This document shows positions 44,801 through 61,658 of a stretch of DNA of 64,000 nt, piece by piece. The translations under genes were made by a program, and so were the position numbers. This stretch comes from Sialis fuliginosa (taxonomy: Eukaryota > Arthropoda > Insecta > Megaloptera > Sialidae): assembly GCA_961205875.1 (NCBI GenBank), contig OY540820.1:13206001-13270000 (forward strand), written 5' to 3'. The notes below the pieces were generated by a model. It ran no database searches. It was given only the letters and a program-made list of their open reading frames with translations, and had not been told where the DNA came from. The stretch's first letter is position 1; each line of letters starts with the position of its first letter.

Positions 44801-47800
44801 AATGAAAATCTTAATTTTATACAAGAAGTAGTTCAGAAACCAAAATTACTAGCACCACACAACAAAAAATTGATAATTTATACAAAATTTAAAAATGTTT
44901 TTAAATTAGTCACATAAGAATCTGAACAATTAAGAAATAATTAAATCTAACGAAGGTAATAAACAACAAATATAAAAATTGATAAAATTATTCTCGCGCA
45001 CATTCTGCTATAAGAGCCATTCATCGCATAATAGACTCCTTTAGTTTATTGCTACAATAATGTCATGTTGTTCCACCTTTACAACGTAACCTGAAAATTT
45101 CTCAGATGTAATAAACGGTGATAATTTTTATACACATACACTTTGATTTGTTTCTGCTGCAGTTTATGTGGCTTATAAATGAATATAACTGTACAGTGCA
45201 TGTGTCCCTATAACGTATGAAAATGGGTGTGTTTCTTCATTTATAAGTAGAGTTCTAGCTATTAATTGACAATATACGCTTCATCAGACAGTAACATGCA
45301 CATATAGATAGGTTCAATAACCCAGATTGTTTTAAATGCGTTCCATTATTACATATTCATATTAGTCAGGCGTTATGCTACGTTTACATCACTCAAATAT
45401 AGCTTGTTCTTCGACGTGAATGATAGTTTTAGCAGCTTAATACAGAAAATGGGGACAGGATAAATTAAAAATATTATTTACAATTTTTATCTAAAATATT
45501 ATTCATTGTAAAAACTTGAAAGGTTTTATTCCTTAAAGAAAATTTATCTCATATATAAAAATTCTCCTTTCTATACAGTGTATTCCAAGTTGATTAAGAC
45601 ATAGGAAATTTAACATGGGGACAATTAGAAATGTTTTTGAAATGCCGCCACAAAATTTAATAAAATAGTAATTAGTATTTTGTTTTCAAATTTATATCTG
45701 CCAAAAAATATTATTATAATTTTATCTAGGATGCTCACTTTAATTTCATTAATGTATTTTATTTTTTATTAAAGTTGAAAACAAAATACTGTTGATTAAT
45801 TTAAAATTTATCAGTTAGTTTCGAGGCGGCATTTCAAAATGCACCAATCACACATCGTTAAATTTGACCAAAGATTACTACAACATTTCTAATTGTCTCC
45901 ATGTTATTAATCAACTTGGAATACACTGTAAATTGTTGTTTTTGAGTTACAGTGTCTATAGACTATACCGATACAAACAAAAACAAAAAACAAATTAATC
46001 ACATTTATAATTTGATTTCGTATAGAATGAGTTTTTTTTGATAAAGTGGGGGTATAGAGGTAATACACATTTTGAGATGTTTAGGGAGCTATATTGGGAG
46101 CTATTCTTTTGTGTGGTTTCAGTTTCTAGATTTTTAATATAATGTTATTAGAAAATGGCTAAAATCTAAATTATAGTCATAAATTAAAAAAACCAAATAA
46201 ATGTTAAAAATATAGTTTATGAACACAAAGTTATTAAACTAACATTACAAGTTTCTCTTTGGATCAAATTAGTTCAATAGCTTTTATTTTTCACTCTCTT
46301 TAAATTCTACACGACTAGTTTTTTAGTTAATTATATGGTTAGTGTTTACATTTATTGTAAGTAGCGAAATTTTTAAAAAAACAACAATTTAAATAAATAA
46401 TGATATGCTGATAAAGAGAAATAATATCAAATCGATCATAAATTTAAAATACAGTAGTTAATATAATAAAATATTACTTGTCAATTATATTATAAACATG
46501 TAATTATAATTAAGTTATGTACATTGAAAATATGTTAAGGAATCGCTCAACAAAGAAATATAAATCAACAAGAAAAATCACAAAATTAAAAATTAAATTG
46601 CGTTATAAAAATTTGAAGCAATAAATTAGTTACTATTAGAAATAAAATAAATTTTATGAGGCTTTTGTGTAATAATTCAGAGGTAAAATTATTTAATTTA
46701 ATATTATACATATGTACTGTACTATGGGCTTCAGAAGTCGTATGCCACCGTAAAGGTCAGAATCGCTTACAACAGATTCGAAATATTAAGACAAACATCA
46801 TCGGTTATCTTTTTGTAGGGCGGAGCTATTATAACTACATCATTTTAAATAAAAACACAAATATACGTCCATTTCATTAATTAATTTTATATCAAGTTTA
46901 ACATATTTAATTACTAAAATATTTATTGCCACATTTACTTATACAATTTTCAATAGATTACATACTAATCGCATAAATACATATATATGAGTACCTACTA
47001 TAAACGAAGAGTATTTTTTTATCTAGTAAATTAATTTCAAAATATCTGTCTTTGTTTGGTACATAAAGAAATGATTAAAATATTATAATAATCAAATGGA
47101 AGGAGCCTACTAAGTTTGTGATAAGCGAATTTGAATGAAAACTGGTCGACCACTTCTTCATGCGACTCTACTTACATAAAACAAAAAAAATTTATAAAAA
47201 GTCTAAATTTTCATTATAATTCGAGTCTAAAAAATAAACGTTTAAAATAATTTCAATTCAGCTGGAAGGTATGTACACATATACAAGAAATTAAAAAATA
47301 AAAATTGTTTCGACTCATTTTGTACTGCTTGAGTGCAAAAAAAGAATATTTCTTTTTAATGATGATTGAATCTCATGTCAGAGAAACCTCATAACAAAAT
47401 GGCGTTTTATGAATACATTATGAATTATTACATTTGAGTGTTTTTGAAAGTTGATGTCTTGAGACTGTGTATTTAATGTGTATTTACTTAAAACGATCGG
47501 CGTATTTCGTGCGATGACCTAACTGATCTAATATTTTTATTTCCTTAAAATAAATTTTACCAACCAGGGTTGCCACATTTATAAAATACTATGACGACAT
47601 TGTTTACGTGCAAGAGGGGGGGGTCAAATTACAAAACAATTATGCCCGGTATTATAAAGAATTTGCTTGAGTACAAAAGCAAATTAGTTTCCAGCTAACG
47701 CTATCTGCTAGCTGTCAAATTATTATGAGTGTGTTGTCATTTATATTTAATACCTATCAGATAGCGTTAGCTGGAAGCTAATTTGCTTTTGTACTCAAGC

Positions 47801-50800
47801 AAATTCTTTATAATACCGGGCATTAAACATTGATTTTTAATATATTTGTTTGTATTCTAACTTTTTCTTTTTTTTACTGTTTTTTTTACATTTATCTATT
47901 TTGCTATCTGAATATCTGAATATGCTTTAAAATCTTTAGATTTCTGAGTTCGGTTAGATTTTTATACATTAATTAATTTTTTATATTGAGCTAGCGTGCC
48001 AAAAATTAAATGGTGTTTGTAAAATTATCAACAATCTAATATTTGGATCTTTGATTTAATAAAAAAACTTAATAGAAAGTAGAAAAATAAAATAAAGTTT
48101 ACAGAATACCGTTCTTTATAATTTAATTAATAGTATGTCAAGTAAATGAATGCCAATGACGAATTAATGAAGCTTGTTGAATAAAATTGTGTATCTATCA
48201 AATATATATCATTAGTGTAGGTACTTACATTCAAAATTTTTGAAAAAAAAATTAGCACAATCATTTTTTTATAAATAACAAAATTTAAATATATATATTA
48301 TACCCGAGACGTGTACTAAATAATAAATTGCATATTAGTCTTCAAAACCACTAAGACATAGCGTGTACTCAGAAACAAAAATATGTTTATAAGAATTAAA
48401 ATAATTAATACAAACACACGAAACTTAAATCCAGGAGTCCAGATGCGTTTCTGACTTAACAACGGAAGTGTAAATCTTGATAAGAATTAATAACGATTTT
48501 GTAATCAATGTCTATAATATAATATAATTAAATAAATGTGAACGCAGCTTATAATAAATCAATTGTAAGCATTTCTTCTGAAAAATACTTTGCATTTCAA
48601 CAACACATAATTTTTAGAATAAATAGATCTGTTGAAATTCATTTATAAGAAAAAATGTAGGTTGATTTATCAATAAATGAATTTTTATAATATGCCGTTG
48701 CACAATAATTTTACATAATGCGTTTTTTTCTAATTTAAGTAATTGTTATCCATTAAAGAAATTTAATCAGTTTACTGCTTTGATTTAATGTTTAATAATT
48801 TGATTTAATTAATACAGAAAAAAATATATATAACTTAAAAAGTACAGTTATTAATCTATTGTATAAACAAATATTTAATTTTAACTATGGATATAATAAA
48901 AAATATATATGTGATCAGTTTTTACAGAATTCTAAAATATTATTAAATACAATTTTTATATCAAATTGATATAATAAAATTTTGAAAGATATTTAATGAT
49001 AATTTTTGTTAAATCATTTAATATAATGAATAAAAAGTACGCCAAAAGCAATCTGAAATAATCAATATGAAACAAGGACATGAACGAACATAATTACATT
49101 TAAAGAACTCTAAAGAATTCGACAATTTCATATTCAAAAAGCAACGTATTTAAAGTTTTGTGTAGACATTTATAACCTTCATAATAAATTTGAAACATTT
49201 TTTTCTTCATTTTATAAAATCCCTGTGATGAACAGAATTCAATGGAGGCCCCTTGCTGCGAATAAGAAATTTACCTTCTGAATTCATTATTAATCATTTT
49301 CCTACGTCTTTTGTTCTTTCTTTGTATAATATGTTTTTGCTTTTTTCCTCTCATCGAGAAATTCATATGCATGTCTCTACTTCTTTTAAATAGTATTATT
49401 ATGGGTGGTTAATTCATTTTATATGAAAATATCTTTACACAAATGTAATATTGAACTATCAAATTGTGATAATTAATGAAAATTTACAAGGTCGATGTAC
49501 ATAATTTTGTTCATGTCGAATTTTTTTAATCAAACTATTAATTTATTTTTAATTTGTATTTTTTACAATACATACATGCATGCCAATATTCTATTCATTT
49601 TAATAAATAAATCATTCGGAAACGAAAATTTAACTCCTTTTTGTCGTTTTTCGTTTTTTTATATCATACATATTATATTACTGAAAACAATATTAAATCT
49701 CCCAATATTTGAATTATTTATCCATTTAAGCATCTATGTGTCTGCTTATTTAAAATCCCATGTATAAAAATTCAAATAAATACCAAGACGAGACTTACAC
49801 CCAGAAAAGTAGATAATAAATTTGTGTATAAAATAATTTTTTCTCATAAAAAATCGTTAAATTCCTTTACCAAAAATGTGTGAATCCTTCACTTTCTTTA
49901 GACATACTTGTTACTATATCATATTTCGGTACAATGGTTAATATACGTGTTTATTGTTACCTGTCCATTGTTAGATTTCCGCGGATATCGGCCGCAGTGT
50001 CTGCTCGATTTAACCCTCTTTCAGTATCAAATTTCAATCTACCTGCTCCAAGTTCAAAAGTTCGCTAAACTAGATCTTTATTTCTGCTATCTATTTTAAC
50101 CCTGTGAAATCGTTCAATACCTCGTGAAAAATTGTTCAATTTTGTGTAAATACCCCCTAAATACCACCGTTTTGCTTTAAAAAAATATACACATAGGGGA
50201 TTCCTGAATACATATATCTTTTTCATCCCTTTGTTATTGAAACCGAAAAAACGTGACCCTATATTTTTTAGTAAAAAAAAGGTTTTTTCACTTAAAATTG
50301 GGGTGTTAAATTGATCCGTCCCTAAGGATTTTGACCCGTGGGTTAAAACGAACACAGCACAGTCAACAGGTAAGTCTACGATAGGTTTTTCTGAACATGA
50401 CAGTGCGAAGAAACGGACATGTATAATCTTTTTACTGTATTTTAGTTTTTTCTTTCGTTTGATATTTTTTTAGACATTTAATGTAATCCGAACCGCTTTA
50501 AAAGGCTTTAAAAAATATCGCAAAATTTCACACGATTAACAGGTACGCAGATGATGATGCATTTTGAGGGGCTGATAGATTCAAGGGTGAAAGTTATTGA
50601 ATATTGAAAATAGGGCTATTACTCATTAGTGTTTTGTTGTTGAAAGTTATTACATTTTATCTGTTTATTGTATGCCATGATATTTATCGTTCAATCAGTA
50701 AATAAATATCTGCAAGAATTGTAATTTTAAAATAATCAAATTTTTTATATTGTGTTTCTGAACTCAAATCTAAAATATGAATAGATCATTATATTATAAA

Positions 50801-53800
50801 AAATACAGTTCAAGTAACACAAAAGAGCGCTGATTGTATTAATTATTATTGAGTTGATATATCAATATTTCATGTCAAAATGTAGCTATACAGTTATGAA
50901 TAAAATCACCTTTATTTTGTTTCATAAGATATGTAATTAAACATGTATTATACTCGTGTCCTTCGTTACAAATTATTATTAATCTTTTTGTTTGATTTTA
51001 TTTAAATTCAGTACAAGGGTATTGATTGTTAAACAATAATAATTATTCAAAATTATTTTCGGATGACAATTTTATATTATTAAGTTTTTATTGGGATATA
51101 GGTATAATCAAATAATAAAGGTTTATTACAATAATACATAGATGTTTTATAAAAAAACAAATCCGAAAGAAGGGAACCACTGCAACATGTGACGAAAGTT
51201 TTGAATTTGAATTTAGTTGCATTTGTTTCCAAGGCAAGTAACATAACGTATTGATTGGTATTTAAAATTCAAATTTTGAGGGTGGTTTTTACCCCTTCAA
51301 TAGCTGTTCAGGCACGTACAAATAATAAATGTCCCTTAGATAAAAGTTAAAAAATTTCGAATATTTCTAAAACTCCTAATCCGATTAGCACCAAAATCAA
51401 TACGTCTGGAGTAATTACTGAGACAAACATTTTCCATTAAGATTGGTACATTTTTACAGTAAACGAACGAAAATTCTACATCCAGACACACGCATAGCCG
51501 CCATGCGGAAATCAACTTTTTTTTAAGTTTTGAAGGTAGTACAATCAGAATCTGCTCATATTTCGGACACGATTTTTCGACGGTATTATAATACTTCCAT
51601 TTCTTTCAGAACATGGAAGTAAAATTAACATAATTTCCATGCGTGTAATAATTGGTTCTATTCTAACGCCATCCGGCTAAAGTCTTGTTCATTACGCATA
51701 TGAGCATGTTCGTTTTGAAATAAAGCAAAAAGCTTCTGATTAATTACTGGTCAATACACGCGTGTAGTAATTTTAATTCCAGTTTCTCTAGAACGGGTTA
51801 GCTCCATTAATAATATTCCGTATAACAATAACCCACCCGCAAGCTAGTTTGTCTCGTATTTTGCACCATTTCTCTTTATTGCCGCGACAGCAGTAGCCAA
51901 TATGTTGTCGTGTGTTTGTATTTAGACTTATATATGAACCAATACGTTAGCGGTTTGAGTTCTTGATTAGTGAAGTAGTTTAGAAAATTGTTGTTTATTA
52001 TGTTTAAAATGGTTTAAACAATTTTTTTTTACTTTTTGGTATCTGGGTTTAAATAATATATTCGTAAAATGTCCACACCCCAAAAAATCTTAAATCTATG
52101 AAATAATTATTTAATTTGTATATATTTTACCATTAATGCTTAGTTTTAGATTTCTGTAGTTAAGAAAATAGTTTTTTTCATAACAAATACAACAAACACA
52201 ATTAAAATTTTACACGGGTAATAAATTGGTTATTGATGTTATTATTTCATAAAATAAACAAAATTGTCGATTGAAATATTAAAATATGTTTATTAAAAAT
52301 GTACATAAAATATAATCGAATTATAGTAAACGTAATTTATTTATAATTTATTAAAACGTAAAAATTCAAAATAGATTACTTATTTTGCATGACTTTTTGT
52401 ATGAATTTTTTTATCTGTAATGATAGAATCAATTTTATTAAACAATAAATAAACCGAAGTTGTTTCTAAATTCTTTAATAAAAAGTCTTGTTTTCTTTAT
52501 CTATTGATTTATTTCACGTTTTTAAATTAGTTTTGTTTTCTTTTTTGTTAAATGTCATAGTTTAATTCATTTTGCATGTAAAAGAATATTTTTGAACAAC
52601 ATAAATTCTTACGAAAATTACTTTTTGCTTACAACCACCAATCTACATATGATGCTTTCAGAAACCGAATTGACTAACTCAACTAATATCAACAGAAAAC
52701 TGTTAAATTATATATATACTATTTTTAATTTAATAAATTTGAACTGCATGCACATTATATTATATTTGATCAAGATTTGACCCAGATAAGAAACAATAAA
52801 ATGAGATAATTGATTTATTGATACACTACAACTATTGTAATATAACAAAACTATTTTGGTAACCCTGAAATAAGGTCTTTGGCATTCGGACAGCGCCCGT
52901 CAAATATCAGTCCAACATATCACAGAAGTTGAAATATTCAATAACTATCAATTTGCTCTATACATGTTCTGATTAATATGATTTCATCGATAGGCTACTG
53001 TCATCCGTCCTCTGATGGGAGATTATTGAGGACTGCCGATAAATACATATAACAATCTAAGACCCGAAACTGGTTTTCAATATCTAGATTCTGTGACTTT
53101 CAAAATTAAAATTAATAATTATTATACCGCACAATCATGATTTCGGTTAAATTTTTTTTGTGCTGTATTTAGAGCTCTTTTCAATCATACTTTTTTATAT
53201 AAATATTATAATTTTTATACATCATTACCATATCTTATAAATACAGGGTGGTACTATCGTTTAATTGCTTGAGAAAATGCTAATGACGGTGAAAATAAAT
53301 TAAATTTTGTAATTAAAAGTGTTTGCATTTAATTAAAATATAATTAAATTTAAAACTTTATTTACATGTTTCTCATTATTTGGAAATTTTTATTTTGGAT
53401 ACAGACATAAACATTTTATTCTCTGGTATTTTTGCATACTGATTTATGGGTATAAGTTTTGTCTTTATTATATTTCAATTAAACTTTTTATATTTGGAAA
53501 GTCTAATTTTGTAATAAGGTAATTTGATTTTAATAAGTTTTTTATACCGTTGTCTTCATACGATGTGGTCTGCATACGAATTGGTAATGATTTTTCTACT
53601 TATTTGATTAATTGATTTATAAAACTTCCACTGTAAAAAAAACTGAATACGTTTTACATAAAATAATATAAATGGTCGATCAAAAAAAGTTGTTTATATG
53701 TATAATACGTCAAGTAAAAAACCTAACTAAGGATTAAATTCTATTTAAGTTTTCAACTAAACAACAAAAAAGAACAAGTTAAAATATATAAATTCCGTTA

Positions 53801-56800
53801 TTTGAGATAGTTCACTTAAAATTCTTTTAAAACTAATTTTACATGATAAACGATCGGTCCGAACAATGCTATAGAGAAAGAGAGAACTTGTCTGGGATGT
53901 AGAGGACCAGTAATAAAGAAAGATAGAAAAGACGCGTTGTAGTATTTTGAATTTTAATAAATGTATGTATATAAATGTCAAATTCCAGATCATTTGTGTT
54001 ATTGATAGGAATATTATATAAACAGAGATGGTAAGTTGAATTAAATTGTACAAACGAGGATGGCGAATGACTCATGTTTGATTTGTATTGAGTATTATAA
54101 TAAAAAAGTACGCCTCAAGACTTGTACTCGAAATATGTCAAATTAGATATATTTTAATTTAAGTTCATAAAACGAAATAAAGTATTATTAATTACATAGA
54201 TTGTTGTATTTACTTTCGTAACTATTTGGTACTGATTTTTTTAAATTACGTTACATAAATAATGAAATTATATTAACCTATTTCTTTGACGAAGGTAATG
54301 TAGAAATGATTGTTACTAATGCTGTAAATTTTTTTGTATTATCTACTGTTTAATTTTTAATTGCATATACGTAAGGCGAGAAATTACTTATTCATATGGT
54401 CATTAATAATCACATTCTTATTTATTGATTTTTATTAATTTAAATCCATAATAATATCTCAACTAAAATACAACTTAAGTTTGTTGAATTTTCAAGCACG
54501 TTGCAGTGTTTGTTTATCTTCAGAGGTCTCTGTAACACTTGGACTCAATTCCGCAAATTCTTAATAAATAGCTTTCGCAGTTTCCTGAAACTTAACTTAA
54601 AATAAGACTACACTTCCACTCAGAAACCAAGACACACAACCCAAATATCTCAAAATGTATAAGTACTTCATTCTTTTAACAACAATGTACACAGTATGTA
54701 TGTCAATGTGTCTTTTTTAACAGTGTACCTATTAAAATGACATGTAAGTTCTATGATTTAACAAAACAAATAGCTATGGGTAGAAGTAGCAAAAAAAAAC
54801 ACAACACTCACACTTGAAATGTGGTTGAAGTTAACATATTTGAACAATTTTTATTTGACACCGGTTTCTAAGCTATTCAAACTGAAATGTATATAAATAC
54901 GGAATTATCACTAGCCACCACTCCTTCCAAAGGTGCCGCAATTCTTATTCTTATTTTCCTATAAAATGTTATTTCGTGTTAAGTATTTTTATGCTTTTCA
55001 CAGATATGTAATGATTTATACGGATACAACGGCTATTGTGTTCTCCATAATGTGCGATTTTTTTCCAAAACTATTTGCATGTTTATGTTGAAGATGCTGT
55101 GAAATGATATAAAAATACATAATAACGTTTTCTTTATGGTGATATTTATCAAATTATATTTTTATTTACACATTTTAAATTAATATTTTTGTGTGTATTA
55201 TAATTTATATATAACAGATTTAACTTTTGAATTCGTGTAATACAATGAAACTTTTATGAATTCTATAATTATTATGTATCGAAAATAACCTATTGTACTA
55301 AATCTATTAATAATAAATTAAATAACTAAACTATATCTTGACCTTCTACTATTAAAAAATATCCAGTAGTTTTATAATTAACTGACATAAATCTAAAAAT
55401 AATAATTCAATATTGCAAACACCCACAATTTTCTAATGTTATCGAAATCTCGATATTATCTTTTAATTTATTAAAAACAGTGTATATGTTACAATGTTAA
55501 TGTATGCTACACTTATATGGAATTAAAGTAAAATTTTACTTATAAATGCTTCATAAGAAACTTTCAAAAAATTACAAATCATTGAACAAATTCTTGATAA
55601 ACGGGTATTTAGAATTGATGCATATATTATTAAGAATTTGACGTAAATATTAAATGTTATTTGTAGCTTGTATATTTTTAAATTACTTTTACTTTTTAAT
55701 AAATCATTTGAGTTGTTTTATAGTTATTGTTTTATTTAAAAGAATATGAAATAAGGTAATAAGTTTGAGTAAATATTTTATACATTATACATATATGATA
55801 TTCTTTAAATTAGGGAAAAAAATATACGTAAATAAATATTGGATAGATAACTTCCTCAATTATCTTTAAATTATTATAGCAATTATTTTTATTGTTATTG
55901 GATTTTTTTTAAATAAAATTGCTTATAAAATCAAATCTGATTATTTTTGGAAATAATCAATTAATTTAACATGAAGTTTAAATAATTTTAATCTTAAAAA
56001 AAATAAATACCTAAAACACCATTTTTGTTTTAATTTCTAAAATATTTTGTTAATACTCGTATTTATCCACCGGGCTAATTACTTTAGTTGCTGTAGACCG
56101 TTATTAAAATAATAAATAAAAAACGCGTTTATAGTAAATCATAATAACCCCGAGGCATTTCTAGAACTACAGTGTGGGTACAACATTTTATAATGGCCAT
56201 GTTGGGCCACACAATTAAGTGATTCCAAATTTTTCATAATCTTCACGTATAATGTATACATATATTTACAGATAACTCATAAAATTTTAAGCAATTTTAC
56301 CGGTATAATGGATACTCAGTTTCCTGCAGGCGTACCAACTTAGTGCATACTAAATTCCCTTCTATTGGAATGTTTTTTAATTAAAAATCAAATGTTTGAA
56401 AAGTATACCATGATAAATTTGTAACTCGAGGCAAAAAACATAAATGAACGCTGTTTTACAATAATTTAAATCATTTTTCTTTTAACACTTAAAATAGTTT
56501 TTGGATATCCACTTTCTATGTGTATGTAGTAATTAACAGAACCGAACTTAAGACTATTTCTAGGACACTCTAGGATCAATATTGTAGAAATGTAAACAAT
56601 AATATATCTAACAATAAGTATTTGAAATACCCTAACCATTATTTAATTTTTATACATATTTCTTGGGTACTAAAGATAATTTTCAAAAATTTAACATATT
56701 GTGTGATAAAATAGTAGTTTCAAATAAAACAAAGGTAAGACATTTAGCAACAACCGAAAAAAAATTACATTTTTTTAGGGTTGAAAATCGTCTTAATCAG

Positions 56801-59800
56801 GTACTGATATATACATATATTACAAAATTAATGATAATTATAAAATAGTTTTCAACGCTAGTACAATCGGTTCCATGTTCGAATATCCGGATTTCTCTTA
56901 GACCTTATGTGGTTCGATTGAGTTATTTTTTAGCTGTCAAATTCTTCGTCTATCGTGACTGTAATAAATCATTTTTCATATTCAAAAATATCTTTATTTT
57001 TATTGTTAATCATATATTATAAATAGTACCAGGACTATGCATATCTACGTATTTCGTATGTAGATATATCGAGATTAAATTATGTGTAATTAATAGTTAT
57101 GAATTGTTATTTCCATTTTTTATAATTGCTGGAATGAAGAACACGTTGTTTTAATGTTTCAATATACATGAGTGGAAAGATACACGTTTTATATATCGTG
57201 TCTTATTGATCAACCGTCGTTTCGTAACATGTTACAGTTAGCATGTGCTAGTAAATCAAAATATTTATTTGTATAGAACTCAATTTTAATTTGAAAAACT
57301 CAATTCTCTATACGTCAATAAAAGTATATAATTACAGATTTTTCATTACATCCCCTAACATTTCACGCACCCCTCATTTGTAATACACATTCTTGAATTT
57401 CCGTTTTATAACATTCGTTCACCCTTTTATAGTTTTCATTTACAGCTCCAATAATTTCATATATATGATGGACAGCTTACTTTAATTTTATCATACTTTT
57501 TTAAATACTAGAAAAGACTATTGAAATATTATTAATCTAATCTAGACTTCCTAAACAATAGGGATGATGCCACTAACAAAACATCACTGAAATTATGATT
57601 TTAAATAATGAAATAGGTTTAAAAAGATTCTAAAAAATGTATTTATTTTTATATTAAATAAAAGCGAGATTAATATAATTTTTGTTAAAATAAAAACACA
57701 AAATACAGCAATCCGCCATGTTAGATGGAACACCAATCAGAGTGAATGACGTCACGCCTAAGTAAACATCATTTTTGTTTCATTAATATCAGCACTGTTT
57801 ATAAATTATTTTGTGGTTTAAAATTATCAATTTGCTCAGTTTTGTGTTACTAAAACTAAAACCGATAAACAAGATTTATTATTGTTGACAAGGAATGTTT
57901 ACATAGGCATGACGTCAAATTCAAAATTAGTTTTAAAAGGGTCAATTTTTGTGATTAAACCTTTATTTTCTGCAAGTATTTCTTTGGAAATAGGAGACAC
58001 GTAAGATCATCATAGATTAGTTTTTTTTAAATTAGGCATTTTTATTTACTGAAATTGTATTTCTTCATAAAATGCTATATTAGAATTTTTTTTAATTTGT
58101 GGTCGTGACATCTTCACAAGCACTGATCTAATAACTTAAAGATTTCATAATAGCATGAATCGATTAGAAATGAATAAAAATTCATTGCTTTTGACATCCG
58201 AATAGTTGAATACCCTCTCCGTAACGCCTTTGAGCTGGAAACAGCATGAAGTCCGTTTCAAACAATCCACTGTTATTGTATCTATATATTAATCTGAATA
58301 TTATTAAAACTTTTGTTTCTACATGTACACAAAATACGAGTGTATGTATGGGGACCGTAGTTTCGAGTACTTTGCTACAAAACAATTAATCATTCCCATA
58401 CAACTGAAACGGACTTATTCGATCAAAACTACTAGACAGAGACAGATCTATGTGTCAAATATTTTTTCTAATATCATTAATTATGATTTCCAGAAAGTCA
58501 GTTTTGAAATTGTTCTGATTTTTTATATTTGTAGTAGTTGTTTAAATTCTTTTTATGAGAATTATTGTTATTCGGTTTTATGATGATAAGTATGTATGTA
58601 TGCACATATATTTATAAATATGGTAATCAGGTAGTTTTAATTTTCTTTGATATGGCGTTTGGACGAATGTAAATCAATGCCTGTTTTTTTAATTATGTTA
58701 TTCTGTGAAGTTAATAAGATGAATTACACTGTTGTTAATGTCATACTGCGTTTTTCATGTTTCAATGAAACTTTTTCTTATATCATACATTATGTATAAA
58801 TGAAGTACATGTTCTTCAATATTTATTTTATTTTTCGCTAAAATTTAAAAAAAATTAAATATGATCACTTATTCTTATACATATTTTTAATTAAAATATC
58901 GGTATGGAGAACCATACATGACTTCCATGTTCTTTCTATCTTTTCAAATAATTTTTAAATATAAATTTTTTTATATAAATTTAAAAACATATATACTTAC
59001 GACGGTTACAGCTCTTTTTGCCATTTGTATATAAATATTAGTTTTCGAATATTTCCAAAACCCCTAATCCGATTAGCACCAAAATCAATGGGACTGGAGT
59101 ACTAACTGAGACAAACATTTTCCCCAAAAATAATTTAGATCGGTGCATTTTTACGGTAGTTATCGTGAACGAAAAAAAAATCTACATCCTGACACACAGA
59201 CACACGCACAGCCGCCATGCGGAAATTAACTTTTCTTTAAGTTTTGAAGTTAGTACAATCAGAATTTGTCATTTTCTCGGACACGATTTTTCGATGGTAT
59301 TACAATACTTCCATTTCTTTCAGAACATGGAAATAAAAATAGAAAAATTTAAATGTGCGTACCTAATTATTAATGTAACATTAAAAAAGTTTTAAAGTAC
59401 AGCGTGCGTTAATATTAAACCGGAAAAAGAAATAAACAATTATGATTGTGTAAATACATTCATTTTGGAGATGGATGTAGGTCTGAAACAACCTAAATGC
59501 TTCTACGGTTTTAAATTAATTGGTCTTAAATATTACTTCTGTAATATATGCAAAAAAATAAATAATATGGGAACTCTCTATACAGACTGTTTAGAATTTA
59601 GAATACCGTTCTTAACTGCTAATTATATTTGAATGTTACCAGTTTTCTTGTTTTTTATACCAAATAAAGTAAAACTAGTACTTAATTCATTTTGGGAAAA
59701 TTATTTTTTAATAATATGTATTGAAATAATCCGGATTTTTTCATTAAAAAACGGATGATTTATGTTTCGGAATTCAATATTTGTATGTAATTTAATAATT

Positions 59801-61658
59801 AAATTTTTAGAGGAATCTATTTTACCTCACGTAGGTTAATAAAATTATGTTTTAATGTAAGGTAGTGGCACCAGTCTTGGCAAATGTACTGAATTAGAAA
59901 TATGTGTTAATATTTGATTACTACCATTTTTGAATATTAATCTATATACATTTAACTGTCTTACAACGTGATTTGATGACAATCGGCCAATAGGTGTCAA
60001 AATGGTGGACATTTAAACTAATTATTAGTATAATTTATTTATTAGGTAATTATTATTATTTAAATTGTTTCAAATTTGAGAATTCTTTCTTTTACATCTT
60101 TTGTGTCGTAGTACTTATCATTTTGTAAGCATTAGCAAGTTCCCATCACTGCGTGTTCATCACTGGTTTTACCTTTGCCATTACTGGAAAAAACATGAAC
60201 AAAATAAAAAAAACTATAATTTAAAAAACAAACTATATTTGGTAACTAAATTGATTAAATAAAGAGTTGTTTTATTAATAACATTTCATAAGAATTACAA
60301 AAAACAAGCCCATTAATCTAAAAAAAAAATCTTGCTCTTATAGCACCATAACTGGTGCCTTTACCTTTGATTTACAATGATTTAAATGACTATATTATTA
60401 ATAATTGTATACCCTTTTAATTAATAAATGGGATATAAATATATTTTCATTAATATTGTCATCTACATAAAAACCTTCTGTCTGTTCGTGTTTTCATCCT
60501 ATATAATGTAATCAGATACTACAGCTAGTTATTGTTGAAATGTAATTTTTCAATGTTTTCATTTAAACACCCGCCTACGCTAAGAATTCTTTTCATCTGC
60601 CTTATTTTTTACTGATTCGTTTTCATATCCAGTCACGTCCAACGTACAAAGCACATTTCTGATGATTGATTTTATTTTTTACTTGTATTACTAAAACAGA
60701 GTTTTACTTCTCAGTTAATTTTAAAACTGGCTTATGATATATGAAACTACAATGCTTACTGTATTAAAAATAATGATATAATTATAGTAGGTTTTTTTTA
60801 ATTGGACGATACATTTTTGTTAAGTTTCCTTTATATAATATAATGCCCAAGATATTAACAATAAATCATAAACTGTTTTTTTTAGTAAATACCTGTATAG
60901 ATTTTATTTTAGTATTTATTTTGATATAAATTTTGTATGGATAGTTTATCTATATAAATATATAATAAATAATCTTCTGAAAAATGTATATTGCTTACAA
61001 ATATTTTGTATAGGCCATTAAATTTATCGTAAGATCTTAACACTCTACGAATTCATTAAAAAAATTATATAGATAAAAAATGATTTGACATGGATTCTTT
61101 GTTGATAGAAAAAAGAGAGCATATTATATTATTATGTATTGTTCTATACACATTTTATTTCTATCCTTTTTCATCATACTCCTTTCATGTAATCGTGTTT
61201 ATACAAAAGAAAAAAGAGTTTTTTTGTATGACATATGAATCATTATTTTAAAAGTTTAAATTAATTCAACAGAATATTGACTATCGCAGATGTCCATCCC
61301 CTATTTTAAGCCCATATTTCGCCCCTACACAAAAATAAGTAACTCCCCCTTTTTTGATAAGCAAACAAGTGGAAGAAAGGGTACGCAACTGTTTCTAAAT
61401 CCGGATTTATTTTTTTTAATTTTAGTAGCTATTTTTATAAGCTGCAAAGAGACCATTTTAAAAGAGTTCTTGATGGAAACTATGTTTTGTTTATTTTAGT
61501 TTTTATATTTATAAAGAAAACATTTAAAAAAATGTTGTTAAATCAATAATATTCGACATACCCAACTGAATTTAATGCATTTTTAGTCTTTGACATACGT
61601 TTAAAAGTAGGCTTTTTTGATTTATTATAAATATATTAATTGAAAACATTTATTACAG